48,433 bases of DNA from NCBI GenBank assembly GCA_905182745.1, contig CAJJCR010000013.1, positions 1 through 48,433 of the forward strand. Direction: 5' to 3'. The notes beneath the pieces are model-generated. The model ran no database searches, had not been told where the DNA came from, and saw nothing but the letters and a program-made list of their open reading frames with translations. The position numbers and the translations under genes are program-made. The DNA is from Bacteroidetes bacterium MED-G20 (GTDB lineage Bacteria > Bacteroidota > Bacteroidia > Flavobacteriales_D > Parvicellaceae). Positions 8,969 to 18,045 of the stretch are shown here, in pieces (the first letter of the stretch is position 1; each line of letters opens with the position of its first letter).

Positions 8969-10117
8969 TTGAAAAAATCTCTTAAGTCTAAGTTGCCCCA
9001 CAATGGGACGAATATATTTTCTTCAATGTCTAAACTTGCCTTGGAGAATAAAGCAATTAATTTATCTCAAGGATATCCAGATTTTGAAGTAGACCCTATT
9101 CTTATAAATTCTGTTGCCAAGTATATGAAACTTGGATACAATCAATATGCTCCAATGCCAGGTGTTTTAAGATTAAGAGAATTAATATCCAAGAAAATAT
9201 CCAAAAATTATAATCAATACTATAATGAACATGAGGAAATCACAGTGACTGCTGGCGCAACTCAAGCAATTTTCACTACTATTTCTGCTCTAATTCACCC
9301 AAATGATGAGGTCATTATTTTTTCTCCTTCTTTTGATTGCTACCAGCCAGCTGTAGACCTTAACGGTGGAATCCCAGTATTTGTTGAGATGGAATCTCCA
9401 GATTTTAATATTAATTGGAATACAGTTGAAGAAAATATTTCTTCAAAAACAAGAATGATTATTATCAATTCTCCACAGAATCCTCTCGGAACTATTATGT
9501 CAAAAAAGGACATGACCAACTTAGAAAGAATAGCTGAAAAATACGATCTACTTATTTTAAGTGATGAAGTTTATGAACACCTAGTTTACGACAATAAAAA
9601 ACATCTTTCAATTTGCAGCTTCCCAAAGCTTTTTAATAGATCTATTGCTACCTTTTCTTTCGGAAAAACATTTCATGTAACTGGCTGGAAATTAGGATAT
9701 GTTGTGGCGCCTAAACAAATAATGTCTGAAATTAGAAAAGTTCATCAATTCAATGTTTTTTCTGCCAATCACCCGTTACAGTTGGCAGTAGCAGATTATT
9801 TGGAGAATGAAGAACATTTTTTGAGACTTAATCACTTCTATGAGCAAAAGAGAGATTTGTTTTTAGAAATTATTTCTGCTTCTAGATTTCAAGCCAAGCC
9901 TTGTAGCGGAACCTATTTTCAGCTCTTAAATTTTTCTTTGATTTCAGAAATAGCCGATACAGAAATGGCTAGAGATTTAACAATTAAAAATGGAATAGCT
10001 AGTATTCCAATATCTGTGTTTTCTCATTTTAAAAATGACGAACAGAATCTTAGATTTTGTTTTGCAAAAAAAGAAGAAACCATTAAAAGAGCAGGAGATA
10101 TTCTCGTTAAAATATAA
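8969..10117 (+). CDS. PLP-dependent aminotransferase, methionine aminotransferase (YbdL/KAT-like) type
   Basis: A 382-residue fold-type I class I/II aminotransferase. Substrate-side motif NLSQGYPDFEV is at about 31-41, the Asn of SPQNPLG is at 171, Asp of SDEVYEH is at 199, and the Schiff-base Lys is at 233 in SFGKTFHVTGWKLGY. The PDFEVDP and YNQYAPMPG segments are typical of the methionine/kynurenine aminotransferase (YbdL) subgroup, which transaminates methionine and aromatic amino acids with 2-oxo acids. The start is TTG at 8969, giving the expected N-terminal KSKLPHNGTNIFS; it lies 16 nt after gldH. Substrate preference is inferred from subgroup resemblance only. Confidence 0.85.
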   Translation: MKKSLKSKLPHNGTNIFSSMSKLALENKAINLSQGYPDFEVDPILINSVAKYMKLGYNQYAPMPGVLRLRELISKKISKNYNQYYNEHEEITVTAGATQAIFTTISALIHPNDEVIIFSPSFDCYQPAVDLNGGIPVFVEMESPDFNINWNTVEENISSKTRMIIINSPQNPLGTIMSKKDMTNLERIAEKYDLLILSDEVYEHLVYDNKKHLSICSFPKLFNRSIATFSFGKTFHVTGWKLGYVVAPKQIMSEIRKVHQFNVFSANHPLQLAVADYLENEEHFLRLNHFYEQKRDLFLEIISASRFQAKPCSGTYFQLLNFSLISEIADTEMARDLTIKNGIASIPISVFSHFKNDEQNLRFCFAKKEETIKRAGDILVKI

Positions 10118-10192
10118 TTATCCACAATACACTCTTTAAAGTTGGTTTTCTATTAGTAATTCTACTTTTCATTTTAATATATTTTTACTTAG

Positions 10193-11143
10193 ATGAAAAA
10201 ACATTTACTTTATTTGCTAGTTCTATTGAGTTTAAATTCAACAGCTCAAAATATTATAGATGTTTATTGTTTCGACGATAGCTGTAGCCATGAGATGATA
10301 GATCCTGAAATGCTCGTGGTGGAACGCTGGGACACTCTAGCGCAATCCAAATTTTGGAAAACTATTATCACAACAACCAAAGACACTTGTGTAATAAATA
10401 TTGCTAGTACAAGACAAATATTAGATTATATAAAGAAAGACATGTGGTTTGAACAGACTGAGAAAGAAAAAAAAGTTTTTAAAGACTCCGTTATAGATTA
10501 CTATTGTTTAGATACCAACACTAGATTATATATTACTACTGGCAAAAAGGAGTTTTACCAAATTGAACAAGTGATTCCTTCTTTAGAAACTGCAATAAAT
10601 ATTTTTCAAGAAAACAATGTAGACCCTTGGTTTGCACAATCTATTTTATTAATTGAAAGTCCTGCTCAATTAAAATATTCTAGTGTTGGAGCTTATGGGC
10701 CTTTTCAAATAATGAAAAGAGTTGCAAGAGACATGGGACTCACGGTAAATAAGTATGTTGACGAAAGAAAAGATTTTAATAAATCTGCTTTTGCAGCTAG
10801 TGAATTATTAAGAAGAATATGTATTCCACAAGCCTACAGAATTTTATGTAATGTAGGAGATATTGAGCCTGAAGGAGATGAGTTGTGGTTCAAGCTTTTA
10901 GTTCTTCATATTTATCACGCTGGGGCAAGAAATGTAGAATCATTATTAAGCCAGCTAGACGAACCTCTTCAAGGGATGGAATTAATAAAATGGATGTGGA
11001 GAAATGAATACGGAAATTTTAAAAACGCATCACAAAATTATTCTCAAATTGCTATCGCTGCAATGCTAACTCTTAAGGATATTGTTCTTTCCGATTGCGA
11101 ATATATTTTCGACTGTAACGGCTACAATCCTATTGAAAATTAA
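10193..11143 (+). CDS. Exported lytic transglycosylase, SLT domain
   Basis: A 316-residue protein with a signal peptide (1-19, ending Ser-Thr-Ala-Gln). The C-terminal half is a lysozyme-like SLT fold: the catalytic Glu is probably 155 in LLIESPAQ, followed by the family's GAYGPFQIMK block (about 166-175) and a later YHAGARNVE block (about 242-250). It should cleave the MurNAc-GlcNAc bond of peptidoglycan without water. Six or more cysteines are scattered through it, which is unusual for this family but compatible with periplasmic disulfides. Its stop overlaps the start of the next gene by one base, so the two are probably translated together. Confidence 0.8.
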   Translation: MKKHLLYLLVLLSLNSTAQNIIDVYCFDDSCSHEMIDPEMLVVERWDTLAQSKFWKTIITTTKDTCVINIASTRQILDYIKKDMWFEQTEKEKKVFKDSVIDYYCLDTNTRLYITTGKKEFYQIEQVIPSLETAINIFQENNVDPWFAQSILLIESPAQLKYSSVGAYGPFQIMKRVARDMGLTVNKYVDERKDFNKSAFAASELLRRICIPQAYRILCNVGDIEPEGDELWFKLLVLHIYHAGARNVESLLSQLDEPLQGMELIKWMWRNEYGNFKNASQNYSQIAIAAMLTLKDIVLSDCEYIFDCNGYNPIEN

Positions 11144-11757
11144 TGAATAGGTTTCTAAATCTAATCTCAAATATTTTGGTAATTGGGTTTGCATTATTGG
11201 CCTTTCTATACCACAATCAAGATTTCGGAGTAGAGCTAATAATGTTCAAAGAAATCACCATTTTTTTTCCTATAATTTTATTGTTAATTGGAGGATTTAA
11301 AAGCTTTTCCAGATGGCAAAAAATTAAATTAACCAAGGGGAAAGAAGGATTTAAAATCTCAAAATCTGGATGGCTCAAAGCTTTTACCTACGAAACTTTG
11401 CCTTTCTTCATTTTCGTTCCTTTAAGTATAATTCTATTGTTTTATTTAGATATGGTATTCTTTTTTGTAGTGGTGCTTTATATTCTCGTTCTTGAAAGTC
11501 TATTTTTTTTATTTTCTGCAAAAAAAGCTTTTAAGATTATTGCAAATGACCAGGCATTAATTATTTTAAATAACCAACAACATTTTCTTTTTTGGGATAA
11601 AATAAAACATATTTCATTTCAACAAAAAGGAATGTTAATATTGATGAAAACCAAAAGGCAGATTTATATTGGAGAGTCGGATTATGAAGATTTCCTAAGT
11701 TGGAAAGAAAGTATTAAAAACCAAGCTGTTTCAAAAGGAATATATATACAGAATTAG
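11143..11757 (+). CDS. Membrane protein of unknown function with PH-like C-terminal part
   Basis: A 204-residue protein whose ATG overlaps the TAA of the transglycosylase gene. It has four hydrophobic segments (about 5-22, 30-48, 83-102, 105-128) and a soluble tail of about 70 residues with alternating beta strands (LIILNNQQHFLFWDKIKHI, then MLILMKTKRQIYI), which resembles the YcxB/bacterial PH-like folds. I do not recognise a named family. Translational coupling suggests a link with cell-wall turnover, but that is inference. It ends tail to tail (0 nt) with the DUF4837 gene. Confidence 0.65.
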   Translation: MNRFLNLISNILVIGFALLAFLYHNQDFGVELIMFKEITIFFPIILLLIGGFKSFSRWQKIKLTKGKEGFKISKSGWLKAFTYETLPFFIFVPLSIILLFYLDMVFFFVVVLYILVLESLFFLFSAKKAFKIIANDQALIILNNQQHFLFWDKIKHISFQQKGMLILMKTKRQIYIGESDYEDFLSWKESIKNQAVSKGIYIQN

Positions 11758-12786
11758 TCATTTTATTCCACTAACTATTATAGCCTCTAACTCTCTTAAA
11801 TATTTTGATTTTTCAAAATTTGGAGCGTAAAGATAACCTTGAGCTGTTATGATTTTTGTTTTTTCAAGATTGAGCCAAGAATAACTTAAAAAAGGACCAC
11901 CCATTTTGTCGTTTTCCATTCTCCAACAGCCTTTTATTTGCTTAACATATTTATTATTTATATAAAAGGAAGTATCCATGGTTTTACTTATTTCATTTTC
12001 AACTGTTTTCATAAATGAACTATCTCTCTTTCCAGTGAGATAAGCTTTCCCCAAGGAATCTTTGACCGAAAGAATTTTACTTTTTTCAAATTGATTTTTG
12101 TTTATATAGTTTTCTTTGTGCAAAATAATGCCCATTTGAATTTCATGTGATCCATTTTGATCTTTTTGAATTTCAAGTTTACTCCACCACCAAAAGTTCT
12201 TGGCTTTTTTATTAAGTTTTATTCCATGGGGAGCCTTGAATTTCAAAGCCATTGATTTTTCTAATTCTTCATTTATACTGTTTTTTTCAAAAAATTCTTT
12301 CTGAATCTTGTTTAAATTAAAAGTTTTTAAAATTGATTTTACTTCATTGTTTTTGTACTTGAAATAATTAATAGCAGCTTGTTCAGACTTAAACTTAAGT
12401 TCTATAATTAACTGCCCGTTTGCCCAAAGATTTTTTTTAATTACTGGGACTATGTTTTGAGAATTATAATTTTCAATCTGAACAAAAATAAAACAATTGT
12501 TATTTTTTATGTTTTTCAAAATTTTATTAGGGACCACAAAATCCGTATCAAATTCTTTTTCATAAGGTAAGGGTGTAGTTTTAACCAATTTTTCAAAGGA
12601 GCTTTTAATGGTCTTACCTAAATCTCCTTCCCAATATTTTTTATCTAAAGCAAAAAGAATTTCATGGTAATTTTTCTTAGCAATTGGCTTCAAAAGGTGT
12701 GGTTGGTAGCCATTATCTGTACTGCAGGTTATAAACAATAACCCCACGATAACTATAAATAGTATTTTTATATTTCTTATATACAT
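11758..12786 (-). CDS. DUF4837 family lipoprotein
   Basis: A 342-residue protein with a lipoprotein signal ending Leu-Phe-Ile-Thr-Cys (Cys21). The sequence after it, with a KNYHEILFALDKKYWEG segment and later a region of alternating strands followed by FWWWSKLE, fits the DUF4837 family, a Bacteroidota-only group of unknown function. It overlaps the upstream gene by 10 nt, so both are probably made from one transcript. It ends next to a plus-strand membrane-protein gene in a convergent arrangement. Confidence 0.65.
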   Translation of the reverse strand: MYIRNIKILFIVIVGLLFITCSTDNGYQPHLLKPIAKKNYHEILFALDKKYWEGDLGKTIKSSFEKLVKTTPLPYEKEFDTDFVVPNKILKNIKNNNCFIFVQIENYNSQNIVPVIKKNLWANGQLIIELKFKSEQAAINYFKYKNNEVKSILKTFNLNKIQKEFFEKNSINEELEKSMALKFKAPHGIKLNKKAKNFWWWSKLEIQKDQNGSHEIQMGIILHKENYINKNQFEKSKILSVKDSLGKAYLTGKRDSSFMKTVENEISKTMDTSFYINNKYVKQIKGCWRMENDKMGGPFLSYSWLNLEKTKIITAQGYLYAPNFEKSKYLRELEAIIVSGIK

Positions 12787-13628
12787 AATGTCAAACCATA
12801 AGAGTAAGTAAAAAGATCTTTATAAAGATTAGAATATTGTAAAATATTGGTTTGGAAAAAGACACCAATATTTTTATATATAAACTTTAGGTTTCCCGAA
12901 AGACAATATTTATTATTGAAGAAATCATTCCTAGTTTCTATAGTTTGGTCTAGCTCACCATATTCTAATTTGGATTTACCAACCATCAAAAATTGATTTA
13001 TAACCTCTAGTTCGGTTTTTATCTTTGGGTTTTTCTTAGGCAATGGTGCCCAGCTAAAGTTTACAGGAATAGTAAAATAATGATGTTTTAAATTACTTTT
13101 AGATATTGCTGGTGGTGGTCCAGACATCAAAGAGGAATTAAATATAGTCATCGTATCTTGAGATATACTTATTATTTGTTTATCAAGATCTAATTTGTTT
13201 TTCCCAATACCAACACCAATAAATAATTTTAGAGATTCTTTTTTAAGATTAAAAGATTTGAAGAAAAGTCCAAAATTCATTTTTACAGAGTTAAGTGCTT
13301 TATATCTAATAGGACTAAAATTACTAACGCCACTAAAAACAGAATTTGTATTTAGCTGCATATTCCCCAATGAAAAGTTTATTTTGAATTTTGTTTTTGT
13401 GTGCTTCTCCTCATTTATACTGTTTTCAAATTCCCATTCGTTATCCGTGCTGCCCTTAGAAACAATTAGTATTTTAGAATCTTTATATTTAAATTGAAGA
13501 GTATCGTTAAACTGTGCATTGACTGTACTAAATAGAAGAAAAAAGAAGATGAAATTTTTAGAAAAAGCTAAAATTTTTTGGAAAAAATACCAAGTATATT
13601 TTGTAGACATATGGCAATATCTAGTCAT
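12777..13628 (-). CDS. Putative outer-membrane beta-barrel protein
   Basis: I do not recognise a specific family. The 283-residue translation has a hydrophobic stretch at about 22-37 ending Val-Asn-Ala-Gln, a plausible signal peptide cleavage site. The first 20 residues make the leader unusually long, so a start at Met7 (ATG at 13610) is a reasonable alternative. The body has many alternating-hydrophobic strands, little helix, and the C-terminal TYSYGLTLCI. This resembles small outer-membrane barrels next to surface lipoproteins in Bacteroidota. It is followed with a 10-nt overlap by the DUF4837 lipoprotein gene. Confidence 0.5.
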   Translation of the reverse strand: MTRYCHMSTKYTWYFFQKILAFSKNFIFFFLLFSTVNAQFNDTLQFKYKDSKILIVSKGSTDNEWEFENSINEEKHTKTKFKINFSLGNMQLNTNSVFSGVSNFSPIRYKALNSVKMNFGLFFKSFNLKKESLKLFIGVGIGKNKLDLDKQIISISQDTMTIFNSSLMSGPPPAISKSNLKHHYFTIPVNFSWAPLPKKNPKIKTELEVINQFLMVGKSKLEYGELDQTIETRNDFFNNKYCLSGNLKFIYKNIGVFFQTNILQYSNLYKDLFTYSYGLTLCI

Positions 13629-13670
13629 AATTATAATTTTTCTAATTGGCTTAATTTTTATTTTGTAACT

Positions 13671-14639
13671 CTACCTTAAAGCAAAAGATGACCCTCCTAT
13701 AAAGTACCCATCATTATAAATTTCAACTTTATAATTACCAGGTTGTAACACTTCTTCAATTTCATGAAAAATACATAAATCCATGTTTTCATTTTGATAA
13801 TTTACTATTCGTTTTGAACTAAGTTCTAAATTTTCTCCATCAGAATTTATAATATTAATTGGATTTTTAGATAGTAACGTTTTTTGATTTGGATCAACTA
13901 CTTTGATATAGATATTTTTATCCCCTGCTTTCGAAAGTTGATTTTCCAGCAAGGTAAAGCAGGCCTTTATCATATTAGTTTTAGCAGCCCTAGTAGTTTC
14001 ACTTTGTGTCCCGGAATTTCTAATTCTTACAGCAGAGACTGTTACACTTCCTGCTTGTAGAACTGCTCCCAGAGCAACTTTACTCTTCAAATCTTTGTTT
14101 TGTTTTTTATACTTTAGGTTCTCATTAGATACCGTATTTAATTTATTGGTTTTTTCTGTTAAAGTATTAGATAGATTAATATTTAAGGTGTTTAATGAAT
14201 CTATTGTATGGATGTATCCTTTCATAATTCCTCTAAGGGTTTCCGCTTCCTTTTTAAGTTTGAATATCGATCTCCAGTCTTTTTTTGATTTACTATTAAG
14301 TTTATCGACTTTTGTCATTAAGGTTTTAATTTTTTCTCTTTGTTGATTTATACTGTCTACAACCATAGTATTGCTTAGTTCAAGACTGTCATAAGAGACC
14401 AATAATAATTTTAAATTGTCTTTTAAATTAAATGTTTTGGATGCAGACAATGCATCTTCATTTAACAAGATTTTGTTCATCTCATTATTTTCCATAAGAA
14501 GACTAGAAAGTTCTTTGGATATTTCATGGTTTTCTTTATTAAGGGAGCTTATTAAGTACCCTGTATACCCTAGACAAACTACTAACAGTAGAATAACAAT
14601 TGAAGAATATTTATTTTTGGTAGTTGGGTTGTCGTTCAT
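13671..14639 (-). CDS. Membrane-anchored coiled-coil protein of unknown function
   Basis: A 322-residue protein: short charged N-terminus, one transmembrane helix (about 13-31), a long region rich in Leu, Glu, Lys and Asn in heptad-like spacing (about 32-190) that should form coiled coils, and a compact beta-rich C-terminal domain (about 200-322) containing VRIRNSGTQSETTRAAK. The topology is signal-anchor with the coiled coil outside the cytoplasm. It resembles conserved hypothetical proteins of Bacteroidota that I cannot name. It may act as an envelope spacer or scaffold; that is inference. It lies 43 nt upstream of the putative outer-membrane barrel gene on the same strand. Confidence 0.6.
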   Translation of the reverse strand: MNDNPTTKNKYSSIVILLLVVCLGYTGYLISSLNKENHEISKELSSLLMENNEMNKILLNEDALSASKTFNLKDNLKLLLVSYDSLELSNTMVVDSINQQREKIKTLMTKVDKLNSKSKKDWRSIFKLKKEAETLRGIMKGYIHTIDSLNTLNINLSNTLTEKTNKLNTVSNENLKYKKQNKDLKSKVALGAVLQAGSVTVSAVRIRNSGTQSETTRAAKTNMIKACFTLLENQLSKAGDKNIYIKVVDPNQKTLLSKNPINIINSDGENLELSSKRIVNYQNENMDLCIFHEIEEVLQPGNYKVEIYNDGYFIGGSSFALR

Positions 14640-14691
14640 ATTAATTAATTTTCTGTTGACTAACGATTAATTATAGTAAAGTTAATACATC

Positions 14692-15360
14692 TTGTTAAAA
14701 GAATTTATACAACTTATATATCCCGATTTTTGTTCTGGATGCAACCAACCTTTATTGTTTTCAGAAAGAGCAGTTTGCTCTTCTTGTTTAATGGAAGTGA
14801 AATCTTCTTTTGCCTCAGATTCCAATACTTTTTTTGGCAGATATTCTGTAAACAGAGAAATCTATGCTTTTAAATTTTTCAAGAATAAATTACTTCAAAA
14901 AATGATTTACGAAATGAAATACAACGGGAATAAAGAGACTGCATTTGTTTTGGGAATAGAGTTGGGGTTCCTAGTTCAAAATGTTTGTAAATCTAAAAAT
15001 CAAGATTTTGACTTTATAATACCTGTTCCTGTAAGTGAAATCAAGAAACAAGCAAGAGGATATAACCAATCTGAATATATAGCAAATGGGATTTCTCAAG
15101 TAATAAAAAGACCAGTTCTAAAAAATCAGCTTAAAAGAAGAAACAATTTAAGATCTCAAGTGAATAAATCAAGATATAATAGATGGTCTAATGTGGATGA
15201 ACAGTATTATCTAGCAAGAAATTTTAATGGTATTAACAAAGTATTGCTAGTGGATGATGTAGTTACCACTGGCGCAACAATCAATAGTTGCATAAAAGCT
15301 ATTCAAACTATAAATAATTTGGAGATTTCTATAGCAGCTTTAGCAGGTAATAAACAATGA
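14692..15360 (+). CDS. ComF family protein (phosphoribosyltransferase fold)
   Basis: A 222-residue protein with an N-terminal zinc-ribbon (Cys14, Cys17, Cys29, Cys32) and a C-terminal PRTase domain with the PRPP-binding loop VLLVDDVVTTGATI. ComF proteins are associated with DNA uptake in naturally competent bacteria, and the PRTase-like domain has no proven substrate. The start is TTG at 14692, which places the first Cys motif at the usual distance. It is divergent from the coiled-coil gene and ends 6 nt from the MORN gene in convergent orientation. Confidence 0.88.
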   Translation: MLKEFIQLIYPDFCSGCNQPLLFSERAVCSSCLMEVKSSFASDSNTFFGRYSVNREIYAFKFFKNKLLQKMIYEMKYNGNKETAFVLGIELGFLVQNVCKSKNQDFDFIIPVPVSEIKKQARGYNQSEYIANGISQVIKRPVLKNQLKRRNNLRSQVNKSRYNRWSNVDEQYYLARNFNGINKVLLVDDVVTTGATINSCIKAIQTINNLEISIAALAGNKQ

Positions 15361-15365
15361 AAATA

Positions 15366-15788
15366 TTATTGAGAGTTTTTCTCTGGAGTTTCAATAGTAG
15401 CTTCAATTTCTACACTTTCAATTTGACCTTCTTTAAAAGAACCTTCGTATTTTGCATTTTCTTTCATCCAGTGGTATTCGCCAATTCCATTCATTGCATC
15501 TTCTGACCAATGACCATTATAAGTATTCCCATTTTTCCATGTATATTTTCCAATTCCATTCTTCTTTCCACCAAGAAATCCACCTTTATATTTGTCTCCA
15601 TTGGCAAACATGAAATCACCAAAACCTTGAGGTTTACCATCTACCCAATACCCATCATATTTATTTCCATCTTCCCATAAAAAAGTTCCATGTCCTCTGT
15701 GGCAATTTCCTTTAACGCATTGAGAATAAGATGCAATAGAAATAAGAGTAAATAATGATATTATAAATATATTTTTCATGAATTTCAC
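15366..15788 (-). CDS. Exported MORN-repeat protein
   Basis: A 140-residue protein with a signal peptide (about 1-22, ending Tyr-Ser-Gln) and at least four MORN repeats of about 23 residues, seen as GxGxxxWxxGxxYxGxW units (for example FLWEDGNKYDGYWVDGK and YTWKNGNTYNGHWSED). MORN repeats form a beta-meander that in other proteins binds lipids or partners. Here it is probably periplasmic or surface bound. The acidic C-terminal tail (EIEATIETPEKNSQ) carries no sorting signal. Function unknown. Confidence 0.8.
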   Translation of the reverse strand: MKFMKNIFIISLFTLISIASYSQCVKGNCHRGHGTFLWEDGNKYDGYWVDGKPQGFGDFMFANGDKYKGGFLGGKKNGIGKYTWKNGNTYNGHWSEDAMNGIGEYHWMKENAKYEGSFKEGQIESVEIEATIETPEKNSQ

Positions 15789-15850
15789 TTAGTTTATTAT
15801 AAAATTAATAAATTATTAGTAAAAATACTAAATCGTTGGAACTTAAATTT

Positions 15851-16945
15851 TTATAAAAATGATTTCTCTAAAGACTTAGCATAATCTAAATTTTCAGCAT
15901 TGATTTTTTTTGAAAACCTTTTAATATTTACCATTGAATTTAGTGGTTTATTCTTATAAATGGAGTCTAGTAATTCCTTAACTAAAAGCGGAGCCATAAG
16001 TATTGCCTTACTGCCCATCCCATTTACAGTATATAAATTTTTAATTATTGGATGCTCTCCAACTAACGGTTTTCTATCCAGGGAGGTTGGCCTAAAGCCA
16101 AATTGTTGATCCATAATTTCAATGCCATCTATTTCAATAATTTTATTTAGTTTTCTCATTAAATATTCTTTAGCATTGACTGTAACATTATTTTTTTGGT
16201 CTTCATTGCTGTAAGTAGAGCCTATAGTAAAGATATTTTTAGTTTCAGGCAGAGAGAATATACCACAATTTATTATCTGGGAGGGTAAAATATTTGAAGA
16301 AACTGTAAGTAATTCTCCTTTATTAGGAATAATTGGCAAATAATTAAACATTGGGTTTTTTAATGCATTTACCCCATCACACATTATAACCTTAGAATAA
16401 ATATCCCCATTATAATGAAATCTATTATTTTCTAATTTAAGTTCGTTGGCCTTAAATAAATCCTTTTTAAGGAGATTACCTTTCAATAATAAAGAACTTA
16501 CAAAGTCTAAAAACTCACTAACAGAAAGCCGACTGCAAAGCTCTACAACCCCACTTCCAAACATGTTTTTCACGTTCTCTATTTCTTTATTATTTAAACT
16601 TAATATGTTTTTATAAATTTCATTATTTGTTTTGCCAATCCAATTATTTTGTTCTTCAAAAGATGCAAATATCCTCAATAATTTATAGTGTTTGTAGAGT
16701 TCAATACTACTTTCAAAATTAACTTCTTTGTAAAAAGTATCGCTAAAGTCATAAAACTCTCTTCCTCTCCAAGAAAGATTGCACCTTTTAAGGGAAATAG
16801 GATGGACAATCCCCGCAGCAACTTTTGAACTTGTGTTGGGGTTTCCTCCCTCGATTAGTTTAAATTCTTTTAAACTTTTTTTTAGTTGCAGTGCAACAAT
16901 AGAACCTGTTATTCCTTGGCCAACAATTAAAAATTCATAATTCAT
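15851..16945 (-). CDS. FAD-dependent amino acid oxidase-like oxidoreductase (DAO family)
   Basis: A 364-residue protein with an N-terminal Rossmann motif IVGQGITGSIVALQL (Gly9, Gly11, Gly14) and an acidic end of strand two at LIEGG. An Arg-rich FAD-proximal segment (RGREFYDF) and the C-terminal GFRPTSLDRKPLVGE and TVNGMGSKAILMAP blocks are typical of the DAO superfamily (glycine oxidase, MnmC oxidase domain). It should oxidise a C-N bond of a small amine or amino acid using bound FAD; the substrate is unknown. It directly follows the LysE-type exporter gene (adjacent stop and start), so the two form an operon. Confidence 0.8.
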   Translation of the reverse strand: MNYEFLIVGQGITGSIVALQLKKSLKEFKLIEGGNPNTSSKVAAGIVHPISLKRCNLSWRGREFYDFSDTFYKEVNFESSIELYKHYKLLRIFASFEEQNNWIGKTNNEIYKNILSLNNKEIENVKNMFGSGVVELCSRLSVSEFLDFVSSLLLKGNLLKKDLFKANELKLENNRFHYNGDIYSKVIMCDGVNALKNPMFNYLPIIPNKGELLTVSSNILPSQIINCGIFSLPETKNIFTIGSTYSNEDQKNNVTVNAKEYLMRKLNKIIEIDGIEIMDQQFGFRPTSLDRKPLVGEHPIIKNLYTVNGMGSKAILMAPLLVKELLDSIYKNKPLNSMVNIKRFSKKINAENLDYAKSLEKSFL

Positions 16946-17599
16946 TTATAACTGTATGTCTTTGAGGCAAATTGCTACGCCAAAGAAGATCATTAACCCG
17001 CCTATTAAAATACCGATCATAGATAAAACCCTATTATCTAGTTTTTCTTTAAGTCTACTAGAAAAATAGATTTTAAATACATCCACAATAAACATTGTTA
17101 GTAATGTAATTCCAAAAAAAGACAATAGTTGAAAATCTCCTAATTTTAATTCATTGGTTGCATAGGTGCTGGCAGCTATCCAAAATATAAGCACCCCAGG
17201 ATTTATAGCATTTAGCCCAAGCCCCTTTATTAATAACTGAAAAGGATAAATTATTTTCTTACTAGTATCCGTTTCAATTTCTTTCACTTCTTTTATCTGA
17301 GAGGTTTTTAATTTTATTTGAATAATATTTTTGTAAACAGATACTATTCCCAATACGATAAATATTGATCCAGCAATATATTTAACAAATGAATTTGTAG
17401 TTAACCAAAGATTGATCTTTTCTGCAACAAAAAAAGCAGCTAAAAGATAAATAGCATCACTTAAAAGTATGCCAAAATCTAAAAAAATTGCAGCTTTAAA
17501 TCCTTTTTTTATGCTAGTTTCTATTAAAATAAAAAAAGCAGGACCTAGCATAAAACTTATAAGTATTCCAAAGACAATACCATTTTGAATTATTTCCAT
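16946..17599 (-). CDS. LysE family amino acid exporter
   Basis: A 217-residue polytopic protein with about six hydrophobic segments. The N-terminal block GIVFGILISFMLGPAFFIL followed by ETSIKKGFKAA is the LysE/RhtB signature, and the Asn-Pro-Gly-Val segment (in AINPGVLIFWIAAS) occurs in the fourth helix as usual. Such proteins export amino acids or analogues by proton antiport. Its neighbour is an amino acid oxidase-like gene, which makes amino acid handling a reasonable shared theme, but the substrate cannot be told. Confidence 0.85.
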   Translation of the reverse strand: MEIIQNGIVFGILISFMLGPAFFILIETSIKKGFKAAIFLDFGILLSDAIYLLAAFFVAEKINLWLTTNSFVKYIAGSIFIVLGIVSVYKNIIQIKLKTSQIKEVKEIETDTSKKIIYPFQLLIKGLGLNAINPGVLIFWIAASTYATNELKLGDFQLLSFFGITLLTMFIVDVFKIYFSSRLKEKLDNRVLSMIGILIGGLMIFFGVAICLKDIQL

Positions 17600-17623
17600 T
17601 ATTAAATTTAGAATTTATAGAAC

Positions 17624-17649
17624 AAAAAAAAACCGCCCTTGGGCGGTTT
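17624..17649 (-). terminator. Rho-independent terminator of the 63-residue gene
   Basis: The stem AAACCGCC / GGCGGTTT with a 4-nt loop (CTTG) is preceded on the plus strand by a run of A's, which becomes a T tract after the stem on the minus strand. It lies 26 nt past the stop at 17676 and insulates this small gene from the LysE gene downstream. Confidence 0.85.
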
Positions 17650-17675
17650 AATATTTAATTAATCAAATTTTTTAA

Positions 17676-17867
17676 CTATCCCTTAACAAAAGGAAGGCCT
17701 GTTTTAGGGCTTTCTACAACATTTTTACCAGCTGGTAAATCGCAAGCATTAGATCTTTCGTCTTTGCAGAAGTAATAAATAGTTTGATTTCTTCCACCTC
17801 TAAGTTCTACATCTTTAGTGTGTAAGTAGTAAGTTTTACCTTTACTATTGGTATGTGAATACGCCAT
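17676..17867 (-). CDS. Small conserved hypothetical protein (63 residues)
   Basis: The translation begins AYSHTNSKGKTYYLHTK and continues with a block rich in aromatic and basic residues (GGRNQTIYYFCKD) and a Cys-Asp-Leu-Pro. It has no signal peptide or membrane segment. Similar short proteins with a VxLRxGxxQTIYYF core are common in Bacteroidota and have no known function. It has its own strong terminator, and the 178-nt AT-rich gap upstream could hold its promoter, so it is probably transcribed alone, possibly at a high level. Confidence 0.7.
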   Translation of the reverse strand: MAYSHTNSKGKTYYLHTKDVELRGGRNQTIYYFCKDERSNACDLPAGKNVVESPKTGLPFVKG

Positions 17868-18045
17868 TTTATTAAATTTTAATTGTTTACATTTCTAATA
17901 TAATAAAAACATGGCTATTAATCCCTGAAAAACAAGGATTTATCACATTTTTTTAACATAACGGTGTAAAATCATAAGTATATAACTGTTTTTAGCAGTT
18001 TTAAACATGGTAAAAGATGAAAAAAATTATATTTTCTTATAAAAT

